Shown piece by piece: positions 55,984 through 64,000 of a stretch of 64,000 bases of DNA. The DNA is taken from assembly GCF_009755665.1 (NCBI RefSeq), contig NZ_CP046622.1, forward strand, positions 5,510,401-5,574,400. Direction: 5' to 3'. The notes under the pieces are model-generated. The model saw only the letters and a list, made by a program, of their open reading frames with translations. It had not been told where the DNA came from and did not search any database. The translations under genes and the position numbers were made by a program. Origin of the DNA: Variovorax paradoxus (GTDB taxonomy: Bacteria > Pseudomonadota > Gammaproteobacteria > Burkholderiales > Burkholderiaceae_C). Positions within the stretch are counted from its first letter, which is position 1, and the number at the start of each line of letters is the position of its first letter.

Positions 55984-57969
55984 ATGTCTTCGTTCGATCT
56001 CACGCTGTTGTATTTGCTTGCCGCGGTCATCGGCGTCGTGGTCTGCCGCTCGCTGAAGCTGCCGCCGATGCTCGGCTATCTGTCGGCCGGCGTGCTGATC
56101 GGCCCGCATGCATTGGCATTGGCGCAGAACTCCGAAGCCATCCGCCACCTGGGCGAGTTCGGCGTGGTGTTCCTGATGTTCGTCATCGGGCTGGAGTTCA
56201 GCCTGCCCAAGCTGCGCGCCATGCGCAAGCACGTGTTCGGCCTCGGCCTGCTGCAGGTGCTGCTGACGATGACCCTCGCCACCGCCGGCGCGCTCTTGAT
56301 CGCCTCGCAGCTCCCGCCGGCCTGGCGGCTCGGTTGGCAGACGGCGCTGGCCCTCTCGGGCGCGCTCACCATGAGCAGCACCGCCATCGTGGTCAAGCTG
56401 ATGGCCGAGCGGCTCGAACTCGAAAGCGAGCACGGCAAGCGGGTGATGGGCGTGCTGCTGTTCCAGGACTTGGCGGTGGTGCCGCTGCTGGTGTTGATTC
56501 CCGCACTCGGCGCGCCGCCCGAAACGCTCGCCAAGGCGATCGGCTTCGCAACGGTGAAGGCCATCCTGCTGATCGGCGTGCTGCTTTATGGCGGGCCGCG
56601 CATCATGCGCTGGTGGCTCACGCTCGTGGCACGGCGGCGCAGCGAGGAGCTTTTCATCCTGAACGTGCTGCTGATCACGCTCGGCCTGGCCTGGCTCACC
56701 GAACTGGCCGGCCTGAGCTTGGCGCTGGGCGCCTTCATCGCCGGCATGCTGGTTTCCGAAACCGAGTACAAGCACCAGGTCGAAACCGACATCCGCCCGT
56801 TCCACGACGTGCTGCTGGGGCTCTTCTTCATCACGGTGGGCATGTCGCTCGACTGGCACATCGTGGTAGACCGCTGGGCGCTGGTGGGCGTGCTGCTGCT
56901 GATCCCGCTGGCCTTCAAGCTGGTTCTGGTGACGGTGCTGGCGCGGGTGCTGGGCGCCACCTCGGGCGTGTCGCTGCGCACCGGCCTCTACCTGGCGCAG
57001 GCGGGTGAATTCGGCTTTGTGCTGCTGACGCTCGCGCAGGAGCGCAGCCTGCTGCCGCCGTGGCTGGCCAACCCGGTGCTGGCGTCGATGGTGCTGTCGA
57101 TGCTGGCGACGCCTTTCATCGTGATGTACACCAACGCCATCGTGCGCAAGCTGGTGGCGAGCGACTGGCTCCAGCAGTCGCTGCAGATGACCTCCATCGC
57201 GCGCAAGACCATCAACACCGCCAAGCACGTGATCATCTGCGGCTACGGGCGCTGCGGCCAGAACCTGGCGCGCATCCTGGAGCGCGAAGGCATTCCCTAC
57301 ATGGCGCTGGACCTCGACCCCGACCGCGTGCGGCAGGCCGCCGCAGCCGGCGATTCGGTGGTGTTCGGCGATGCGGCCCGGCTGCAGGCGCTCATGGCGG
57401 CCGGCCTGGCCCGCGCCAGCGCCGTGGTCGTCACCTATCTCGATGTACCCGGTGCCATGAAGGTGCTGGCCAATACCCGCGCCCACGCCCCGCAGGTGCC
57501 GGTGATCGTGCGCACCCAGGACGACCACGACCTGGAAAAGCTGCAGGCGGCCGGTGCGACCGAGGTGGTGCCCGAGGCCATCGAGGGTTCGCTGATGCTT
57601 GCGAGCCATGCGCTGGCGCTTGTCGGCGTGCCGATGCGGCGCGTGATCCGCGTGGTGCAGGACCAGCGCGACGCACGCTACAACCTGCTGCGCGGCTACT
57701 TCCACGGGGCCGACGACGACAACGCCGACGAACTCGACCATGAGCGGCTCAACACCTTCACGATCACGCCGGGTGCGCGCGCGGTCGGCCAGACGCTGGC
57801 GCGGATGGCGCTGGAAACACTGGGTGTGCGCGTTGCCGGCCTGCGCCGGCATGACGGTCAGCCGCAGGTGCCCACCGACGACACGGTGCTGACGGACGGC
57901 GACACCCTGGTGCTGTCGGGCAAGCCTGCCGCGTTGGCGGTCGCCATCGAGCGGCTGCAAAAAGGCTGA
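55984..57969 (+). CDS. monovalent cation:proton antiporter-2 family protein, KefB-like
   Basis: This 661-residue CPA2 transporter has about 12-13 helices in residues 1-385, including MLGYLSAGVLIGPHAL and the GLEFSLPKLRAM stretch. A TrkA-N Rossmann domain follows (HVIICGYGRCGQNLARILE, near residue 415) and a TrkA-C domain closes the protein. It exports K+ or Na+ in exchange for protons under nucleotide control. Commonly found beside kdsD in betaproteobacteria. Confidence 0.94.
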   Translation: MSSFDLTLLYLLAAVIGVVVCRSLKLPPMLGYLSAGVLIGPHALALAQNSEAIRHLGEFGVVFLMFVIGLEFSLPKLRAMRKHVFGLGLLQVLLTMTLATAGALLIASQLPPAWRLGWQTALALSGALTMSSTAIVVKLMAERLELESEHGKRVMGVLLFQDLAVVPLLVLIPALGAPPETLAKAIGFATVKAILLIGVLLYGGPRIMRWWLTLVARRRSEELFILNVLLITLGLAWLTELAGLSLALGAFIAGMLVSETEYKHQVETDIRPFHDVLLGLFFITVGMSLDWHIVVDRWALVGVLLLIPLAFKLVLVTVLARVLGATSGVSLRTGLYLAQAGEFGFVLLTLAQERSLLPPWLANPVLASMVLSMLATPFIVMYTNAIVRKLVASDWLQQSLQMTSIARKTINTAKHVIICGYGRCGQNLARILEREGIPYMALDLDPDRVRQAAAAGDSVVFGDAARLQALMAAGLARASAVVVTYLDVPGAMKVLANTRAHAPQVPVIVRTQDDHDLEKLQAAGATEVVPEAIEGSLMLASHALALVGVPMRRVIRVVQDQRDARYNLLRGYFHGADDDNADELDHERLNTFTITPGARAVGQTLARMALETLGVRVAGLRRHDGQPQVPTDDTVLTDGDTLVLSGKPAALAVAIERLQKG

Positions 57970-58011
57970 GCAAATGCGCTGGCGGGAGCCGCCGCAGCCT
58001 TCGGGATCCGC

Positions 58012-58965
58012 TCAGTTCACCAGCGTGGGATTGCGCTTTTCTTCTTCGATCCGCTGCTGACGGCGCACCGCCTCGCATTGCGCGTGCGGCTTGAATTCGG
58101 CCTTGAGGCACTGCGCAGCCATGCACTGCGCCTTCGCGATGAAATTGCGGTCGCCGCAAATGGACTGCGGATCGGCGGGCGCCGCCGCCACAGGCTGCGG
58201 CGCGGGCGCGGCGGCCACTGCCGGTGCCGCCTCGGGCACACCGGGCTGCGACGGGGCCGCTGGCACGGGCTTGCGGGACTTGGCCGCGGCGGATGGCGGC
58301 TTCGGGGTGGCAGCGGCGGGCGCGGCCGGGGCCGCAGCGGCGAGTGCCGCGTCTGCCGCAGCCGATGGCTCCGCGGACGGGGGCACCGGCGGTGCCGCCT
58401 CGGGAGCCGAAGACGCAGGAAGAGGCGCCACGGCAGGCGCGGCAACAGGCGCGGCAGTCGACGCCGCTTCGGCCTTTTCGGCCGGCGCGCCCTTTCCATA
58501 GCCGTACCAGCCGGCGATGATCATGAGCAGCCCGACGGCCAGCAACACCAGCCAGAGCAGGATGCCGCGCACACGCGGCGGCTTGTTGCGCACCTCCGCG
58601 CCGGCAGGGCGCGGAGTCCGCGGCCTCGACGCTTTCTTGACTCGAGGCTCGCGCGGCGGCGACGGCGGCCGCTTGGAGCGGCCCGCGCCGACGATGATGG
58701 TTTTTTCATCGGCCAGCGACCCGGCATGCGCGTAGGCAGTCTGAGAAGCGATCGGCAAGCTGCCATCGAAAAGCCCGCCGGGAATCGTGGGTGCGCGCAA
58801 TTGTGCGGGCGCCGTGGCGGCCCATTCGCGCTCCGACCGGCTCTCAGGGCCTGGAGGCGGCGCCATTGGTGCCGGCGCTGCGGGCGCCAGCTTTCCGCCG
58901 CAACTCCTGCAGAAATTCGCGCCCTCGCGGTTCTCCGCGCTGCACACCGGACAGATCAAGGCCAT
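58012..58965 (-). CDS. zinc-ribbon membrane protein with Ala/Pro-rich linker
   Basis: This 317-residue protein has an N-terminal zinc ribbon ICPVCSAENREGANFCRSCG, a basic region, one membrane helix (ILLWLVLLAVGLLMIIAGWY) near residue 150 and a ~110-residue Ala/Pro-rich linker. A conserved C-terminal part with several Cys (SICGDRNFIAKAQCMAAQC) is probably extracytoplasmic. No function is known to me. Start at 58965 places the ribbon at the N-terminus. Confidence 0.83.
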   Translation of the reverse strand: MALICPVCSAENREGANFCRSCGGKLAPAAPAPMAPPPGPESRSEREWAATAPAQLRAPTIPGGLFDGSLPIASQTAYAHAGSLADEKTIIVGAGRSKRPPSPPREPRVKKASRPRTPRPAGAEVRNKPPRVRGILLWLVLLAVGLLMIIAGWYGYGKGAPAEKAEAASTAAPVAAPAVAPLPASSAPEAAPPVPPSAEPSAAADAALAAAAPAAPAAATPKPPSAAAKSRKPVPAAPSQPGVPEAAPAVAAAPAPQPVAAAPADPQSICGDRNFIAKAQCMAAQCLKAEFKPHAQCEAVRRQQRIEEEKRNPTLVN

Positions 58966-59050
58966 GACGACTGACTTCTGGGAAAACGATTTCAAAAACT
59001 GGCTTGAAGAGCCGTCTGGGCCTGAATTGCGGAACCGACCCGATGGATGT

Positions 59051-59512
59051 TCAGGTCACCGCGACGCGCTTGGACCGATGCCCCATGCGCTTGGCAATCA
59101 CCGCGCCGAGCCCCATGGCGATTTCGAGGGCCAGGTTGGGTTGGCGGTTCGACATTTCCGCAAAGCGGATGGCCGTGAGGCGCCACACGCGGCCCGCGCC
59201 GGTCACCACCACGTTGGCCGAATGCGGCTCGCGCGAGAAGAACGAGCCTTCGCCCACGACCGATCCGGGCATGAGCACGGCCAGCTTCATCTGTTCCTTG
59301 CTGCTGACGCGATGCACACTGATGGCGCCGCCTTCGAGGAAATACACCGAGCGGTCGTGCGTACCTTGCTCGATGAGAACGTCGCCAACGCCGGTATCGA
59401 TAGGCTGCAGGTAGCCCGCCAGCGTTTCCCACTGCTGTACGTTGAGCGTCAACGCAAAGGCGTCGTTGCTGTTGTTGTCCGCGATGGCGCGGCTCAGGTT
59501 CTGGATGGACAT
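59051..59512 (-). CDS. cyclic nucleotide-binding domain protein
   Basis: This 153-residue protein consists of a single cNMP-binding fold: VGDVLIEQGTHDRSVYFLEGG and VLMPGSVVGEGSFFSREPHS carry the beta-barrel and phosphate-binding-cassette-like positions. The helix-turn-helix of Crp/Fnr proteins is absent, so it probably acts as a stand-alone sensor or partner. It lies 85 bp after the zinc-ribbon start region on the same strand. Confidence 0.88.
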   Translation of the reverse strand: MSIQNLSRAIADNNSNDAFALTLNVQQWETLAGYLQPIDTGVGDVLIEQGTHDRSVYFLEGGAISVHRVSSKEQMKLAVLMPGSVVGEGSFFSREPHSANVVVTGAGRVWRLTAIRFAEMSNRQPNLALEIAMGLGAVIAKRMGHRSKRVAVT

Positions 59513-59602
59513 GCTTTTCTCAACCCCCGCATCTGTCCCGAAGTATCCGCGAAGGCCCCGGGTTTCGGCTACAACTCTTTACGTTTTTCGTTGCGGCTGT
59601 CG

Positions 59603-61021
59603 CTATTTGCCGATGCAGAAGCGCGAAAAGATGACCCCCAGCAGGTCGTCCGCGCCGAATTCGCCGGTGATTTCGTTCAGTGCGTTCTGCGCAAGACGCA
59701 ACTCTTCGGCCAGCAGATCGAGCAACTGGGCTTGCGCAGCCAAATGGCTTGCAGCCAACTCCAGGTGCGTTTGGACACGGCCCAGCGCCTGCACATGGCG
59801 CGCGCGAGCGAGGTAAACGCCCTCGGGCACCGACTGCCATCCCGCCATCGCGAGCAGTTGTTCGCGTAGCGCTTCGATGCCGAGGCCGGTCTTGGCGGAA
59901 AGGGCAATGCCTTGGGCCGAGGCGGGTACGGCGGCTGCCGGCGCGGCGTCCTGCTTGTTCCACACATCGAGCACCGGCACGCTCGCGGGCAGCTTCTGCC
60001 GCAGGCCGCGCAGAATTTCCGCGTCGGCGGCGGCGTAGTCGGCAAGGCTAGAGCGCGTCAGGTCGTGCAGGAAGAGCACGGCGTCGGCGCTCTCGATCTG
60101 GCCCCACGCCCGCGCAACGCCGATCTGCTCGACCTCGTCGCTGCTCTCGCGCAGGCCCGCGGTGTCGGCCACATGCAGCGGCACACCGTGGATCTGGATG
60201 GTCTGCGAGACCACGTCGCGCGTTGTGCCTGCCACTGCGCTCACGATGGCCAGTTCGGCGCCGGCGAGTGCGTTGAGCAGCGAACTTTTGCCTGCATTGG
60301 GTTGACCCGCGATCACCACCTTGATGCCCTCGCGCAGCAGCGCGCCCTGTCTGGCGCGCTGCTGCACCGCCGCCAATTGGGCCTGCAATGTTGCCAGCTG
60401 GCCGGCCGCATCGGCCTTTTGAAGAAAGTCGATTTCCTCTTCCGGAAAGTCGAGCGTCGCCTCGACCAGCATGCGCAGATGGATCAGCGCGTCACGCAGT
60501 GTGTGGATCTCGCGCGAGAAGGCGCCCGAGAGCGAGCGACCGGCGCTGCGCGCAGCCGCTTCGGTGCTGGCGTCGATCAGGTCTGCAATGGCCTCGGCCT
60601 GGGCCAGGTCGATCTTGCCGTTGAGAAAGGCGCGCTGGCTGAACTCGCCCGGCTCGGCCACGCGCAAGCCGGACAGCCGTGGACGGCCGGTGACCGGATC
60701 GGGCGCGGCGGCGGCTTCGAGGCAGCGCGCCAGCAGCAGCTGGAGCACAACGGTTCCGCCGTGCGCCTGCAGCTCGAGCACGTCTTCGCCGGTGAACGAA
60801 TGCGGCGAGGGAAAGTGAATGGCCAGGCCATGGTCGACCGGCTCGCCGGCCGCGTCGCGAAAGGGCAAGTAGGTGGCTTCGCGCGGCTTGAGCGGCCGGC
60901 CGCAGAGGGCGTCGATCAGCGGCGCGAGCCGCGCGCCCGAAACGCGCACGATGCCCACCGCCCCGCGCCCCGAGGCGGTGGCAAGGGCGACGATGGGATC
61001 GGTGGTGCGGGCGAATGTCAT
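59603..61021 (-). CDS. mnmE: tRNA uridine-5-carboxymethylaminomethyl synthesis GTPase
   Basis: This 472-residue GTPase works with MnmG to modify wobble uridine in tRNA. The N-terminal folate-binding domain ([12 protein letters not shown]), the helical domain, the G domain with P-loop [14 protein letters not shown] and DTAGLRES, and the C-terminal CIGK that activates formyl-folate are all present. Separated from yidC by a bidirectional terminator-like hairpin. Confidence 0.97.
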   Translation of the reverse strand: MTFARTTDPIVALATASGRGAVGIVRVSGARLAPLIDALCGRPLKPREATYLPFRDAAGEPVDHGLAIHFPSPHSFTGEDVLELQAHGGTVVLQLLLARCLEAAAAPDPVTGRPRLSGLRVAEPGEFSQRAFLNGKIDLAQAEAIADLIDASTEAAARSAGRSLSGAFSREIHTLRDALIHLRMLVEATLDFPEEEIDFLQKADAAGQLATLQAQLAAVQQRARQGALLREGIKVVIAGQPNAGKSSLLNALAGAELAIVSAVAGTTRDVVSQTIQIHGVPLHVADTAGLRESSDEVEQIGVARAWGQIESADAVLFLHDLTRSSLADYAAADAEILRGLRQKLPASVPVLDVWNKQDAAPAAAVPASAQGIALSAKTGLGIEALREQLLAMAGWQSVPEGVYLARARHVQALGRVQTHLELAASHLAAQAQLLDLLAEELRLAQNALNEITGEFGADDLLGVIFSRFCIGK

Positions 61022-61046
61022 GGAAGCGCGATTCTTTCAGCAAAAG

Positions 61047-61074
61047 CAAAAGGGCCGCGAATGCGGCCCTTTTG
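61047..61074. terminator. rho-independent terminator between yidC and mnmE
   Basis: CAAAAGGGCCGC (61047-61058) and GCGGCCCTTTTG (61063-61074) form a perfect 12-bp stem with loop GAAT. On the minus strand it ends the rpmH-yidC transcript before mnmE. Confidence 0.85.
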
Positions 61075-61098
61075 CGGAGGGGCGGAAGCTGCCGCGGC

Positions 61099-62784
61099 TT
61101 ATTTGCCCAGCACGCCCAGCCGCTTGTTGATGAACCACTGCTGCGCAATCGACAGCACGTTGTTGGTGATCCAGTACAGCACCAGGCCGGCCGGGAAGAA
61201 GATGAACATCACGCTGAATGCGAGCGGCATGATCCACATCAGCTTGGCCTGCATCGGGTCCGGAGGCGTCGGGTTGAGCCAGGTCTGGAACAGCGAGGTC
61301 AGCGTCATCACGATCGGCAGGATGTACCAGGGATCGGGTGCCGAAAGGTCGGTGATCCAGCCGATCCATGGCGCGTGGCGCATTTCGACCGACGACAGCA
61401 GCACCCAATAAAGCGCGATGAACACCGGGATCTGGATAACGATCGGGAAGCAGCCGCCCATCGGATTGACCTTCTCGGTCTTGTAGATGCGCATCATCTC
61501 CTGCTGCATTTCCTGCGGCTTGTCCTTCAGCCGCTCGCGCATCTCCATGATCTTGGGGTTGATGGCCTTCATCTTGGCCATGCTGGCGTAGGCCTTGGCG
61601 TTGAGCCAGTAGAAGGCCGCCTTCAGCAGCACCACCAGCGCCACGATGGACCAGCCCCAGTTGCCCAGAATGCCGTGCAGCTGGTTCAGCAGCCAGTAAA
61701 GCGGCTTGGAAATGATCGCAAAGATGCCGTAGTCCTTGACCAGGTCGAGGCCCGGTGCAATGGCTTCGAGCTTCTTTTCTTCTTCGGGCCCGGCGAACAG
61801 TGCGCTGTTGACCACCTGGGTCTGGCCCGGGGCGATCTTCGGCAGCGTGGCCACCATGGCCACGGTGAAGAGGTTGTCGCCCAGGTCCTTCACGCGGAAT
61901 TCGCGCCGGAGCTGTTCGCTCGCCGGGTCGCCCTTGAGGAGCCACGCCGACACGAAGTAATGCTGCACCATCGCAATCCAGCCGTCGTTGGCAGGCGGCG
62001 GCGGCTCGACCTTGCCCTTGGCAATGTCCTTGAAGTCGAGCTTGTGGAACTTCTTCTCGTTGGTGTAGGCGGCTGGACCGGTGAAGGTGTTGGTGCCGAA
62101 CATCGTGCCAGCCGCCACCGTGCCGTGGCGCAGCAGCTGCATGTAGAGCTGCGCATCGCGCGGCTGGTCGCTCACGTTGACAACTTCGTGGCGCACGCCG
62201 ATGGTGTATTCACCGCGCTTGAAGACATAGGTCTTGACGTACTTGAGGCCGCCCGCGGGGGCGCTTTCGAAGCTCACTTCGAGCGTGTTCTGGCCTTCGG
62301 CCATTTCGCGCGGCCCGGCCTTCGGCGCCATCGGCGTCAAGTGATTGGGAAAGGCTTCTCCGGTCTGGCTCAGCAGGCCGGTTTGTGCCACGTAGCGCGT
62401 AGCGGGCGAATCGTTCTCGAACAGCACCACGTGCTTGGTGCGATCGGCTTCGTCGAACTTGAGTAGCTCGAGGTAGTTGACCGTGGCGCCTTCGCTGTCG
62501 ATCACCGCCTTGAAGAGGTCGGTGGTCACGTTGACGCGCTCACGCGGCGCGGCGGGCGCGGCCTGCGTGGGCACGGCGGCCGCGCTGCCACCGGCGGTGG
62601 ATGCGCTCGGTACGCCGTTGCTGGCCGCCGGCGTGCTGCCCGCAGGCGCGCTGGCCACGGCAGCCGGCTTGGTCGACGGCAGGAAGGTGGGCTTGTTGCC
62701 GTTGAAAACCTGCCATTGGTCCCACAGCAGCACCAGCGAGAAACCAAAAATCACCCACAGGATCGTGCGGCGTATATCGTTCAT
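61099..62784 (-). CDS. yidC: membrane protein insertase YidC
   Basis: This 561-residue inner-membrane insertase has an N-terminal helix (TILWVIFGFSLVLLW), a large periplasmic beta domain (residues ~75-345) and the five-helix insertase core, including GWSIVALVVLLKAAFYWL and MGGCFPIVIQIPVFIALYWV in two parts. The Ala/Pro-rich stretch after the first helix is a linker. Its ATG overlaps the yidD stop (ATGA). Confidence 0.97.
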   Translation of the reverse strand: MNDIRRTILWVIFGFSLVLLWDQWQVFNGNKPTFLPSTKPAAVASAPAGSTPAASNGVPSASTAGGSAAAVPTQAAPAAPRERVNVTTDLFKAVIDSEGATVNYLELLKFDEADRTKHVVLFENDSPATRYVAQTGLLSQTGEAFPNHLTPMAPKAGPREMAEGQNTLEVSFESAPAGGLKYVKTYVFKRGEYTIGVRHEVVNVSDQPRDAQLYMQLLRHGTVAAGTMFGTNTFTGPAAYTNEKKFHKLDFKDIAKGKVEPPPPANDGWIAMVQHYFVSAWLLKGDPASEQLRREFRVKDLGDNLFTVAMVATLPKIAPGQTQVVNSALFAGPEEEKKLEAIAPGLDLVKDYGIFAIISKPLYWLLNQLHGILGNWGWSIVALVVLLKAAFYWLNAKAYASMAKMKAINPKIMEMRERLKDKPQEMQQEMMRIYKTEKVNPMGGCFPIVIQIPVFIALYWVLLSSVEMRHAPWIGWITDLSAPDPWYILPIVMTLTSLFQTWLNPTPPDPMQAKLMWIMPLAFSVMFIFFPAGLVLYWITNNVLSIAQQWFINKRLGVLGK

Positions 62785-63068
62785 GACGAAGACTTCTTGT
62801 CGGAGGAAAGGAGAGACGAAAACAGCGAGCCTGACTTGTCAGTGCGACACTGTGATGCCGGTGGAACCGGATCGTGCCCGCCCTGGCACCAGGGCTGGCA
62901 GCGCACGATGCGGTGCAGGGTGAGATAGCTGCCCTTGAGAGCGCCGTGGACTTCCAGCGCCTCGATCGAATAGACGGAGCAGGTCGGCTCGAAGCGGCAC
63001 GACTGCCCGAGCCACGGGCTCAGCAACAGGCGGTAGCCCTTCACGAGGCCGATCAGCAGGCGCTTCAT
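62781..63068 (-). CDS. yidD: membrane protein insertion efficiency factor YidD
   Basis: This 95-residue protein has the family core RLLLSPWLGQSCRFEPTCS followed by YSIEALEVHGALKG and the later CQPWCQGGHDPVP. It carries the three conserved Cys. It overlaps rnpA and yidC by 4 bp each, as in most bacteria. Confidence 0.95.
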   Translation of the reverse strand: MKRLLIGLVKGYRLLLSPWLGQSCRFEPTCSVYSIEALEVHGALKGSYLTLHRIVRCQPWCQGGHDPVPPASQCRTDKSGSLFSSLLSSDKKSSS

Positions 63069-63460
63069 GACGAGGATGCTGGCGCGCGCGCGGCCCGCGC
63101 CAGCAACTGCTGGAGCTCGGCACGCACGGCGGCCTTGAGCTTGTCGGAGCTGGCGCTCACGAATTCCTTGCGGTCGAACGCCGCGCGCAGCCGCACCACG
63201 TGCGCCGCACGAGGCAGGCCGACGTCGGGCGCGGCGCTCACGGTATAGATCTGTCGCTTGATGGCGTTGCGCGTGACGGCACGGCGCGCCCAGCGCTTGG
63301 GCACCATGGCGCCGAGCCAGACATCGTCGGACGCGAACAAAGGCTGCGCGCTCGACGTTGAATCGAGTGCGCAGCGATGCAATGCGAAATGAGCAGTGCG
63401 CGCCACGGTGGCACCTGCGAGGACGGCCTGGAATTGCGCGCGGGTCTTGAGCCGCTGCAT
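63065..63460 (-). CDS. rnpA: ribonuclease P protein component
   Basis: This 131-residue basic protein is the subunit of RNase P that helps the catalytic RNA cleave pre-tRNA leaders. The conserved RNR-type motif is in KRWARRAVTRNAIKRQIY; the N-terminal helix begins MQRLKTRAQFQAVLAG. The ATG at 63460 is chosen by this N-terminus. 86 bp downstream of rpmH. Confidence 0.95.
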   Translation of the reverse strand: MQRLKTRAQFQAVLAGATVARTAHFALHRCALDSTSSAQPLFASDDVWLGAMVPKRWARRAVTRNAIKRQIYTVSAAPDVGLPRAAHVVRLRAAFDRKEFVSASSDKLKAAVRAELQQLLARAARAPASSS

Positions 63461-63546
63461 GGAAGCCGGGCCAGACACGCCAGAAACACTGGCTCGGAAA
63501 GCTGGCGCTGGCGGGTCGGCGGCTGGCAACGGCAGAGGAACTGCCG

Positions 63547-63681
63547 TCAGACGGCCAGGCGCTTGCGGCCCTTGGCGCGGCGTGCGTTGATGACGGCGCG
63601 GCCGCCACGGGTCTTCATGCGGACCAGAAAGCCGTGGGTACGGGCGCGGCGGACTTTGGAAGCTTGGTAAGTGCGTTTCAT
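63547..63681 (-). CDS. rpmH: 50S ribosomal protein L34
   Basis: This 44-residue ribosomal protein runs from [17 protein letters not shown] to the C-terminal [11 protein letters not shown], the full L34 sequence. It is the first gene of the conserved rpmH-rnpA-yidD-yidC block beside oriC. Confidence 0.97.
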   Translation of the reverse strand: MKRTYQASKVRRARTHGFLVRMKTRGGRAVINARRAKGRKRLAV

Positions 63682-63967
63682 GATGAGATTTCCTGCTGAT
63701 TCCCCCGATATCCACGATGTCCGACGAAGCCTTGAAAGGCCAGATCGAGCAGGCGGGCGCTGGGAGCGTTTTTCGGATGACCCCCGAAAGACGCAATGAG
63801 GTTTTCAGGGAAACCCGCAATTATCGCAAACATTCGGCCCAACACCAAACATCGAGTAACTTTGCGGGCCTTTGCATGGTGCCCGGGGGGATGTGGATAA
63901 GGTTTTGACAAGTTAGAATGCGGGCCGCCTTGCAGCAGAGAATATCCACAATACATATACCAAAAAA
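63682..63967. other. oriC-proximal intergenic region with DnaA boxes
   Basis: A perfect DnaA box TGTGGATAA is at 63892-63900, and a one-mismatch box ATATCCACA at 63942-63950; ATATCCACG (63708-63716) has two mismatches. The region is less GC-rich than its surroundings and contains the rpmH promoter on the minus strand, which I cannot place exactly. The gene order indicates the rpmH-dnaA intergenic region, part of the replication origin area. Confidence 0.7.
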
Positions 63968-64000
63968 TGGACGAGGGACGCACCACTTTTTCAAGCACCC
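63968..64000 (+). CDS. dnaA: possible start of dnaA, cut by the window edge
   Basis: An ATG at 63968 opens a frame (MDEGRTTFSST) that runs off the window. Position and orientation relative to rpmH and the DnaA boxes suggest dnaA, but no conserved part is visible and there is no clear ribosome-binding site. Confidence 0.4.

Overview
The window looks like chromosomal DNA of a high-GC betaproteobacterium of the order Burkholderiales, most likely a Comamonadaceae of Variovorax type. The basis is the codon and base composition of nearly all genes, the gene sets metX-metW, rsmA-surA-lptD, lptC-kdsC-kdsD and tkt/gap, and the block rpmH-rnpA-yidD-yidC-mnmE at the right edge. A consensus DnaA box lies beyond that block, so the window probably ends just short of or inside dnaA at oriC. 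The genus is inference; no rRNA or tRNA gene is visible.

The left end (1-2.8 kb) is a low-GC island unlike the rest. It carries the 3' part of one reverse transcriptase gene (YSDD active site), a second complete reverse transcriptase gene overlapping it by 8 bp (YVDD active site), and a structured noncoding RNA directly after the second stop codon. The RNA is closed by a long-range stem and displays ACACACACA in its middle. This matches the two-RT antiphage system DRT type 3 (Drt3a, Drt3b, ncRNA) and is the most notable content of the window.

From 2.9 to 12.7 kb there is core and accessory metabolism: slyD, a membrane protein of unknown function, a CYTH-CHAD protein, a VOC protein under a pair of palindromic operator-like sites, pirin, YciI, a protealysin-like protease with its emfourin-type inhibitor, an Nramp transporter, a small monooxygenase and two lipoproteins. 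From 12.7 to 19.9 kb lie gap, a small membrane protein and tkt on the minus strand, then speD-murU-pepP on the plus strand and a LysR regulator.

From 21.4 to 29.9 kb a tightly packed nine-gene minus-strand operon joins an SPFH protein, a DUF4178 zinc-ribbon protein, a DUF350 protein, a membrane-fused polyamine aminopropyltransferase, an exported FAD amine-oxidase-like protein, a saccharopine-dehydrogenase-like protein and three small proteins. Its joint function is unknown.

From 30 to 51 kb are maeB, a secreted barnase-type RNase with its barstar, rsmA-surA-lptD divergent from amgK-rsmE, two M20 peptidases, transporters, a bactofilin, an ion channel, and metX-metW. metX has a terminator placed between its likely promoter and its start codon. 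From 51.2 to 52.8 kb a GDT1/TMEM165-type manganese exporter is preceded by a yybP-ykoY manganese riboswitch, divergent from a glycine-rich RNA-binding protein.

From 52.9 kb to the end are an SDR, lptC-kdsC-kdsD, a Kef-type antiporter, a zinc-ribbon protein, a cyclic-nucleotide-binding protein, and the oriC-proximal block mnmE-yidC-yidD-rnpA-rpmH.
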